From: Pseudomonadota bacterium
GTDB lineage: Bacteria; Pseudomonadota; Alphaproteobacteria; Rhodospirillales; UBA2165
Direction: 5' to 3'
DNA length: 5,665 bases
Assembly (NCBI GenBank): GCA_027592155.1
Contig: JAQCKY010000189.1
Location: 1 to 5,665, forward strand
Under the pieces are notes generated by a model, which worked only from the letters and a program-made list of their open reading frames with translations, did not search any database and was not told the origin of the DNA. This document shows, one piece after another, positions 1 to 4,345 of the stretch. The position numbers were made by a program, and so were the translations under genes. The number at the start of each line of letters is the position of its first letter. Position 1 is the first letter of the stretch.

Positions 1-673
1 CGGTAAAGGGATCAAGGGCGCCGCAGACCCCCAGCACCGGGATCGGCAGCGCGGAAAACGGTGCGATCAAATCCGGAACCGAGGTCGCAAATTCGAGCAT
101 TCCTTTTGCATACTCCTCCAACGGATGGCCCGCGAACATCCGGATACAGGCTTCGCGGATCGGCGAGTCTAGGGGAATGACGAGGTACAGACTGCGCCCG
201 CCTTCTTGCCTTAAAAATTCGATCAACGCATCCCGGCCTTTATGTTCCAAAATGTGCGTGACCCGCTCATTCGCTTTGACCCAACGGTCGAAATAAAGAT
301 TTGCTTCATGAAGCTCGCTCCAGGCGACCAAAACGATACCCCGGGCCTTGTCGGGATGATGGATCGCATAATCGGCGGCAATGGTCGTGCCGAACGCAAC
401 GGCAGCGATAACCGGATCGGTAATATCAAAATGCGCGATCAATGCTTCCAGATCGCGGCGCTGGTTCTCCAGCTCATAACCACCGCCCGGCGCACCGGTG
501 GGGCCGTGTCCACGCCGATGATAAACTAGGCAGCGATGGTCCTTGGAGAATTCGGCAATCTGATGTTCCCAATATTCGGTGCCGTGAATCTCACCATGGA
601 TAAAAATGAGATCCGGCCCCTCACCGGTGATCTCGCAATCAAAATTCCATCCATTCGCTGGGATCATTGTCAT
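1..673 (-). CDS. Alpha/beta-hydrolase-fold protein, 3' part missing, no nucleophilic Ser at the elbow
   Basis: 224 codons are visible; the gene runs off the left edge. The N-terminal half matches the alpha/beta hydrolase layout: GEGPDLIFIHG (residues 17-27, oxyanion-loop HG), W35, then a YHRRGHGPT segment (51-59) corresponding to the usual D-x-R-G-x-G-x-S. DPVIAAVAFGTTIAADYA (86-103) occupies the strand-turn-helix of the nucleophile elbow. GALDPFT (218-224) fits the turn that carries the acid residue; Asp221 is the likely acid. The catalytic His would lie beyond the window. The elbow should read G-x-S-x-G, but Phe94 (codon at 392-394) sits in the Ser position and no Ser is close by. It is therefore either a non-hydrolytic member of the fold or inactive. 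I chose the ATG at 673 because GGAG lies 8 bases upstream; a second ATG at 667 is less well placed. The gene is divergent from the ferritin-like gene. Fold assignment is firm; the function is unknown. Confidence 0.82.
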   Translation of the reverse strand, partial: MTMIPANGWNFDCEITGEGPDLIFIHGEIHGTEYWEHQIAEFSKDHRCLVYHRRGHGPTGAPGGGYELENQRRDLEALIAHFDITDPVIAAVAFGTTIAADYAIHHPDKARGIVLVAWSELHEANLYFDRWVKANERVTHILEHKGRDALIEFLRQEGGRSLYLVIPLDSPIREACIRMFAGHPLEEYAKGMLEFATSVPDLIAPFSALPIPVLGVCGALDPFT

Positions 674-681
674 CTGCGCAG

Positions 682-685
682 CTCC
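682..685 (-). promoter_or_regulatory. Shine-Dalgarno GGAG of the hydrolase-fold gene
   Basis: GGAG on the minus strand lies 8 bases before the ATG at 673. This spacing favours 673 over the second in-frame ATG at 667. Confidence 0.6.
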
Positions 686-805
686 GGTAGGCGGTCGAAT
701 TGGGTATCGAGGATGCAGTCTAGGGGCCGACAAATGGGATTAGAAGCATCCCGTTGGACAAGCGAATAAACCGTTGTTACCGTTTTTGATATTAGCCTCA
801 AAACT

Positions 806-809
806 GGAG
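806..809 (+). promoter_or_regulatory. Shine-Dalgarno GGAG fixing the start of the ferritin-like gene
   Basis: GGAG is 9 bases before the ATG at 819. It decides for 819 over an in-frame TTG at 774, which has no such site before it. Confidence 0.65.
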
Positions 810-818
810 CGGACCAAC

Positions 819-1616
819 ATGAAGATGAGCGCTGAACTTGCCCGAACCGTAGAAGCCGTGGCACCGCTCTGGGCGGGCGAGGCCGAAGTCGTCCGCACCT
901 ATTTCGACTCGCCCAAGCGATCCCGCGAGTCGGACATGCTGTGGCTCCGCCGCCAGTGCAAAAAAGAGTTCTGGGATTCAATCCACCTGATGGATACCGA
1001 ACTCGGAATGTATCTCGGGCCCCTGGAGATGATGCGCGATGCCTTCCCGCGCCTGGAAACGGAGGTCGACCGTCATGAAGTGCTCGAGATGGCTGAAACG
1101 CTGTACGAAGAATTTCGCCATTATGTCATGTTCGCCGACGTCTACGACCTCATCCGCGGCGCCGGCGATCCGCCGCTCAATATCCAGGCTTCCGGCGAGG
1201 CGGACGAATGGGCCGAGAACCAAGCCCTCGGCGAACTTCGCCAATCCCATCGGAAACTGCATGGTGACTTGGGCGCCCGTGCCTGCCGGTTTACCGAAGG
1301 CGGATATTGCACGCTTTACCGCGAAGGCGCGAGGCGGGCCGGTAAAGGTAAGATCGAAGACGCCATCGCCAAGGCCTGCCAAGTCGTCCTGGATGACGAA
1401 TTGGAACATATGATGAAAGGCATCGTCGGCCTGGATGACGAGGGATTGGACCCGGACGGCTGGTCGCTCTTCGAGACCATCACGAAGGACCAGATGAAGG
1501 CCCGCATTCGCATGAGAAATGCCCAATTCGGCTATCCGTTATCCACCGGCCGCGTCGAAGAAATTTTTGACGGAAAAATCGAGCCCCTGCGGTTTGAAGT
1601 GCCGGCTATATCCTGA
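819..1616 (+). CDS. Ferritin-like four-helix (probable di-iron) protein
   Basis: A 265-residue, strongly helical, soluble protein with no signal peptide or membrane segment. Two ExxH motifs are visible: E98-F-R-H101 inside a long helix (about 87-112) and E194-L-E-H197 in another (about 179-204). An acidic helix (about 39-65, with E50, H56 and E61) precedes the first motif. A further helix (about 139-172) has E160 in FTEGGY and E169 and lies between the two. The order Glu, ExxH, Glu, ExxH is the ligand pattern of ferritin-like di-iron carboxylate proteins (rubrerythrin, R2 and N-oxygenase type families). That pattern is established; assigning it here is inference. The reaction could be an O2-dependent oxidation or N-oxygenation, or iron/oxygen sensing. 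A haem-oxygenase-like di-iron oxidase is the main alternative fold. The tail (about 219-265) is basic, then ends in a short C-terminal extension. It is transcribed alone, divergent from the hydrolase-fold gene and convergent with the M24 gene, overlapping the latter by 11 bases. I do not recognise a named gene. Confidence 0.8.
   Translation: MKMSAELARTVEAVAPLWAGEAEVVRTYFDSPKRSRESDMLWLRRQCKKEFWDSIHLMDTELGMYLGPLEMMRDAFPRLETEVDRHEVLEMAETLYEEFRHYVMFADVYDLIRGAGDPPLNIQASGEADEWAENQALGELRQSHRKLHGDLGARACRFTEGGYCTLYREGARRAGKGKIEDAIAKACQVVLDDELEHMMKGIVGLDDEGLDPDGWSLFETITKDQMKARIRMRNAQFGYPLSTGRVEEIFDGKIEPLRFEVPAIS
1606..1616. other. Tail-to-tail gene overlap (11 bases)
   Basis: The plus-strand TGA (1614-1616) and the minus-strand TAG (1606-1608) enclose an 11-base stretch that codes on both strands. 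No hairpin plus T-run terminator for either transcript is visible between the genes, so any terminator must lie inside the opposing gene or transcription ends by another route. Confidence 0.85.
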
Positions 1617-2793
1617 TCAACCCGCTGGGATAGCGCTGCAACCGCTCGCAACCATCTTTGGTGATCCGCACCAACCCGCCGGTCTGCACGCCGGCCTTGG
1701 CATCGGGGGTGATGATGTTGGGTTGAACCACCAGGGTCATATTCTTCTGAAAGGTAAAATCGGGAACCGGGCCTGACGGTCGGCTGGCGCACCCTAGAAC
1801 CGGCGCCAAATAACCGCCGCCGTAACCGTGGGTCAAATCGTCCCAGATCGTGAAGCCGGCATCTTCGATGCTCGAGGAGACATCGATGATGTCCTGCGCC
1901 GTACAGCCGGGCCGAAGCGTCGCCTCAATATCGGTGAGAACGCGGGTCGCGGCATCATGGAGATCTTGGTACAGCGAGGTCGGCTCTGCGCCGATCGTCA
2001 TGGTACGAAGGACCTGGCCCGAATAATTCCAGAAATGGGACGTAATCTCGGTGACCAGGACATCGCCTTCGCGAAACCGGCGGGTGGAGGGAAATTGTGG
2101 CGGCACACAGCAATGGGGATCCGCCATCTGGGTCACACCCATGAACTCAATAACATGAGCGCCCCCGTGCGGCAGATAAGCGGCTTGGGTCGCGGCTGAG
2201 AGTTCCCGTTCGGTGATCCCCGGCGTAACCGTGTCGACCATTGCCTGCAACGCCATGTCGGAGAGCAGCGCACCGATCTTGAGCCAGCTTATCTCCGCAT
2301 CGGTTTTCACCAAGCGCAATCGGCCGTAGGTTGCGTTCATGTCCACGACCTCGGAGGCATCGGCCGCGATGCTCGATTGCGCGTCCGGTGCCAGGCGCCC
2401 GATGACCCCGAGGCGCCCACCCGACGGCAATATCTTTTTGAGCCGGTCGCGCGCCACCTCGAAGGGTTTGCGCTCTCCCCATATCACCTCGGCGTCCGTC
2501 GCCATCTGTCCCGCATGAGGCATATGGTTGTAATGCTCGACGATCAGTTGCGCCGGTTTACCCGGCACCAACAGCAGCACCGCTGTCGTGGTCGCCGGCC
2601 AGTTGCTCAGCCACTGCACCGCGCCGCCGGAGAACTCATATTCGGCGACAACCAGCGCATCGACGGTCTGCTCCGCCATTTCGGCAAAAACCCTATCGCG
2701 CCGCGCGGAAATTTCTTCTCCCGAAAAGGCCGGGTAATGCGCGTCAAGGATAGCGCGTTCGTTCTCGTCCAGGAGATGTATGCCGATGTCCAT
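1606..2793 (-). CDS. M24-family (creatinase/aminopeptidase P fold) protein lacking most metal ligands
   Basis: A 395-residue protein of typical length for two-domain M24B enzymes. Residues about 1-160 form the creatinase N-terminal domain and about 165-395 the pita-bread catalytic domain. Conserved landmarks are LRLVKTDAEISWLK (159-172), DPH (225-227, substrate His), FREGDVL (240-246), LRT (262-264), H322 in THGYGGG, VVQPN (355-359) and ITKDGCERL (377-385). The five metal ligands of aminopeptidase P (D, D, H, E, E) align with E249, Q260, H322, Q357 and G372, so only the His is kept. Metal binding of the usual kind is therefore unlikely. Creatinase, which is metal-free and uses an active-site His, is the known precedent, so hydrolysis of a C-N bond in a small molecule is more plausible than dipeptidase activity; this is inference. 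The ATG at 2793 has AAGG 8 bases upstream and begins 10 bases after the SDR stop. An in-frame upstream ATG at 2832 would overlap the SDR gene and is less likely. It is the last gene of the operon. Confidence 0.87.
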   Translation of the reverse strand: MDIGIHLLDENERAILDAHYPAFSGEEISARRDRVFAEMAEQTVDALVVAEYEFSGGAVQWLSNWPATTTAVLLLVPGKPAQLIVEHYNHMPHAGQMATDAEVIWGERKPFEVARDRLKKILPSGGRLGVIGRLAPDAQSSIAADASEVVDMNATYGRLRLVKTDAEISWLKIGALLSDMALQAMVDTVTPGITERELSAATQAAYLPHGGAHVIEFMGVTQMADPHCCVPPQFPSTRRFREGDVLVTEITSHFWNYSGQVLRTMTIGAEPTSLYQDLHDAATRVLTDIEATLRPGCTAQDIIDVSSSIEDAGFTIWDDLTHGYGGGYLAPVLGCASRPSGPVPDFTFQKNMTLVVQPNIITPDAKAGVQTGGLVRITKDGCERLQRYPSGLIRI

Positions 2794-2801
2794 TGTTTTT
2801 G

Positions 2802-2805
2802 CCTT
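2802..2805 (-). promoter_or_regulatory. Shine-Dalgarno AAGG of the M24 gene, overlapping the SDR stop codon
   Basis: AAGG shares two bases with the TAA stop of the SDR gene (2804-2806) and lies 8 bases before the ATG at 2793. This suggests translational coupling of the two genes. Confidence 0.5.
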
Positions 2806-3571
2806 AATGATTGACCGAGCCGCCATCGACAACGATGCATTGCCCGGTCATGAAATCGCTGTCGCTGGAGGATAGAAACAGCAGCGCCCCGACCAGATCC
2901 TCGGGCATCTGTTCCCGTTTGAAGGCTCTGGAATTGAGGACGAAGTCGTGACCCATCGCGCGCTGCTCATCCCGGTTGGCGATGACGTTCTCGCTCATGG
3001 TCAGACCCGGCGCCAAAGTATTGACGCAGATGCCGTCCTCGCCGACCTCTCGGGACAATGACCGGGTCATCGCCAGAATAGCCCCTTTGGAGGTCACGTA
3101 ATGCAGCATATTCGGCGCACCCTTGAACAACGTGCCCGAGGCGATATTGATGATCTTGCCGGATTTCTGTTTGCGCATAACCGGCACGGCGGCCTTGGCG
3201 CAAAGAAACGGGCCCTTGACGTTCACCGCCATCAAGGCGTCCCAATTGTCCGCCGGGATGTCCTCGAACGGCCCCGGGGTGATGTTTCCGAACATCGCGG
3301 CGTTGTTCACTAAGATATCGAGACGGCCAAAGCGGGCGACGGTATCATCGACCATGGCTTGGGTTGCCGCCTCGCTGGTGACGTCGGTCCGCAAACTCAG
3401 CGTCTCAGCGCCCTGAAACTCGGCTTCGATCTGTTTGGCGGCGGGAGCGCAATCATCGATGTCGGTTAGGACCACCTTGGCGCCTTCACCTGCCAGCGCT
3501 TTTGCATAGGTCGCGCCAATGCCCTGCGCCGCGCCGGTCACCACGGCAACTTTTCCCTCTAAACGGGCCAT
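2804..3571 (-). CDS. Classical short-chain dehydrogenase/reductase (SDR), probably NAD-dependent
   Basis: A 255-residue classical SDR of normal length. The cofactor motif TGAAQGIG is at 12-19 and Asp37 ends the second strand (VVLTDID), which usually means NAD(H) rather than NADP(H). DV at 63-64 contacts adenine and NNAA is at 89-92. The catalytic tetrad is complete: N117, S145, Y158 and K162 (Y-V-T-S-K). The cofactor-loop motif APG follows the tetrad, and the C-terminal MTGQCIVVDGG is typical of the family. The enzyme should oxidise a secondary alcohol or reduce a ketone in the cytoplasm; the substrate cannot be read from sequence. The start is MARLEGKV at 3571, supported by AAGGA 8 bases upstream. 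The frame stays open to an ATG at 3649, but that would reach into the VOC gene and lacks family similarity. It is the middle gene of the VOC-SDR-M24 operon, 19 bases after the VOC stop and 10 bases before the M24 start. Confidence 0.95.
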   Translation of the reverse strand: MARLEGKVAVVTGAAQGIGATYAKALAGEGAKVVLTDIDDCAPAAKQIEAEFQGAETLSLRTDVTSEAATQAMVDDTVARFGRLDILVNNAAMFGNITPGPFEDIPADNWDALMAVNVKGPFLCAKAAVPVMRKQKSGKIINIASGTLFKGAPNMLHYVTSKGAILAMTRSLSREVGEDGICVNTLAPGLTMSENVIANRDEQRAMGHDFVLNSRAFKREQMPEDLVGALLFLSSSDSDFMTGQCIVVDGGSVNH

Positions 3572-3579
3572 TCTCTCAA

Positions 3580-3584
3580 TCCTT
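3580..3584 (-). promoter_or_regulatory. Shine-Dalgarno AAGGA of the SDR gene
   Basis: AAGGA is 8 bases before the ATG at 3571, in the 19-base gap after the VOC stop. It selects the short start, which also matches the family N-terminus, over the upstream in-frame ATG at 3649. Confidence 0.65.
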
Positions 3585-3590
3585 GCTGTT

Positions 3591-4034
3591 TTACTTAATA
3601 CCGGTTCGGCCTTGGAACTCCCAGGTATGCCCCTGGGGGTCCAAAACAAAAACCTGAGCCTCGCCGATCAGGCTGCTGATCTCTTGAAACGGCACGTCGA
3701 GCGCCCGCATCCGGTCTCGAAAAGCGTCGATATCCTCGATGCGCCAAGCCGTGTGCCGGCCGGCCGGCTCAATCCTGGCGTCCTCGCCGGGAACCAGTGT
3801 GTCGTCATTGGCGATCAGGTGAAACTGAACCGTATCGTCTTCATCGCCGAGCCAAGCGCCACCGGCGATTTTATCCAGCGCAGCGGGGCGCGGCAGCAAT
3901 TTCAAACCGAGGACATTGGTGTAGAACGCGATGCACTCTTCCAGCTTATCCGAGGCCACAGGGATACCTTCATGGACGCTGCCCAGAAATTTCAGCTTGG
4001 GGACATCATCGGTCTTGTCTGAGACTGTGGCCAT
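3591..4034 (-). CDS. VOC-superfamily (glyoxalase/bleomycin resistance/dioxygenase) protein
   Basis: A 147-residue cytoplasmic protein with the paired beta-alpha-beta-beta-beta modules of the vicinal oxygen chelate fold. Module one runs about 14-75: strand with H21, then CIAFYTNVLGLKLL (34-47), the hallmark FY-x-x-VLGL helix, then VQFHLIA (69-75). Module two runs about 92-140: GRHTAWRIEDIDAF (92-105), then VFVLDPQGHTWEFQ (128-141), the family DPxGHxxEF ending. Metal ligands by position are H21, H72, H94 and E139, so a divalent-metal enzyme is likely. Families with this plan include glyoxalase I, methylmalonyl-CoA epimerase, extradiol dioxygenases and antibiotic-binding proteins; I cannot choose between them. 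The start at 4034 is supported by AGGA 9 bases upstream. An in-frame ATG at 4073 has a poor ribosome site. It is the first gene of the minus-strand operon, followed after 19 bases by the SDR gene. Confidence 0.9.
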   Translation of the reverse strand: MATVSDKTDDVPKLKFLGSVHEGIPVASDKLEECIAFYTNVLGLKLLPRPAALDKIAGGAWLGDEDDTVQFHLIANDDTLVPGEDARIEPAGRHTAWRIEDIDAFRDRMRALDVPFQEISSLIGEAQVFVLDPQGHTWEFQGRTGIK

Positions 4035-4043
4035 TATTGGGTT

Positions 4044-4047
4044 TCCT
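4044..4047 (-). promoter_or_regulatory. Shine-Dalgarno AGGA of the VOC gene
   Basis: AGGA, within GAGAGGA, lies 9 bases before the ATG at 4034 and favours this start over the in-frame ATG at 4073. Confidence 0.6.
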
Positions 4048-4068
4048 CTCCCGTTGGTCCGTTCGCTC

Positions 4069-4097
4069 ATCAAAACCTAAATCGTCTCGACCGGCAA
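4069..4097 (-). promoter_or_regulatory. Candidate sigma70-type promoter of the VOC-SDR-M24 operon
   Basis: On the minus strand TTGCCG (4092-4097) and TTTGAT (4069-4074) are separated by 17 bases. Each matches 4 of 6 consensus bases. Transcription would start near 4062, giving a leader of about 28 bases. This is a weak match, chosen for position and spacing. Confidence 0.25.
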
Positions 4098-4163
4098 CAC
4101 TACGGTGAAGCATCACGCTTCTGTAAGTTTCCGCATAGGCAACCTGAGATCGCAAAAGCTTTC

Positions 4164-4177
4164 TGTGCACGTGCGCA
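4164..4177. promoter_or_regulatory. Possible operator: imperfect palindrome around GCACGTGC
   Basis: The 14-base sequence is symmetric apart from one base pair and lies in the divergent intergenic region. A site this short can occur by chance. Confidence 0.2.
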
Positions 4178-4253
4178 TGTCTTTCATCACTCAACCAGCT
4201 ATAGAAATTTGATTGGAACACTCTATATTTATGGTTCCGTCGTCGTTGTCACT

Positions 4254-4257
4254 GAGG
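4254..4257 (+). promoter_or_regulatory. Shine-Dalgarno GAGG of the repeat-protein gene
   Basis: GAGG is 10 bases before the ATG at 4268. The only other nearby ATG, at 4231, is out of frame. Confidence 0.5.
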
Positions 4258-4267
4258 CCCGAAAGAC

Positions 4268-4345
4268 ATGCGAAAGATACCCGCCTTCCTCATTGCCACA
4301 GCCTCTTTCCTGCCATTAAACCTCCCCGCACCCGGGTGGGCCGCC
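4268..4345 (+). other. Signal peptide coding region of the repeat protein
   Basis: Residues 1-26: R2 and K3, then a hydrophobic run (about 4-19), a short polar/Pro segment and the small-residue site A25-A26 before E27. There is no Cys in the region, which argues against a lipoprotein. Confidence 0.7.

Larger units (their letters stand above)
674..818. other. Divergent intergenic region between the hydrolase-fold and ferritin-like genes
   Basis: These 145 bases separate two divergent genes and must hold both promoters, but I found no convincing -35/-10 pair for either. A TCTAAT hexamer on the minus strand resembles a -10 box, without a good -35 at 17 bases. A direct repeat of ACCGTT (770-775 and 779-784, period 9) lies just before the plus-strand gene and could be a regulator site, though it may be chance. 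Confidence 0.4.
4035..4267. other. Divergent intergenic region between the VOC operon and the repeat-protein gene
   Basis: These 233 bases must carry the promoters of both divergent units. Besides the weak minus-strand promoter candidate, there is a TATATT hexamer at 4224-4229 on the plus strand, suitably placed as a -10 box for the repeat-protein gene but with no clear -35. The perfect palindrome GCACGTGC (4167-4174) extends with one mismatched pair to TGTGCACGTGCGCA (4164-4177), roughly 90-110 bases from both genes, where an operator could sit. No convincing coding sequence is present. Confidence 0.45.

Noticed and set aside
242..529. 95-residue open frame on the plus strand
   Set aside because: It is antisense to the hydrolase-fold gene, whose minus frame is open over all 224 codons and carries family motifs.
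770..784. Direct repeat ACCGTT-gtt-ACCGTT
   Set aside because: Two 6-base copies are too little evidence for a binding site; mentioned only in the intergenic entry.
774..818. Upstream TTG start for the ferritin-like gene
   Set aside because: It has no Shine-Dalgarno site, while the ATG at 819 has GGAG at good spacing.
978..1526. 182-residue open frame on the minus strand
   Set aside because: It is antisense to the ferritin-like gene, which has the clear ExxH motifs and ribosome site; the minus frame shows no family features.
2377..2814. 145-residue open frame on the plus strand
   Set aside because: It is antisense to the N-terminal half of the M24 gene and has no recognisable feature or good ribosome site.
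3519..4022. 167-residue open frame on the plus strand
   Set aside because: It is antisense to the VOC gene and the start of the SDR gene, both of which carry complete family motifs.
4006..4221. 71-residue open frame on the minus strand in the intergenic region before the VOC gene
   Set aside because: It runs into the VOC coding sequence in another frame, lacks a convincing ribosome site and has no recognisable motif; more likely leader and promoter DNA.
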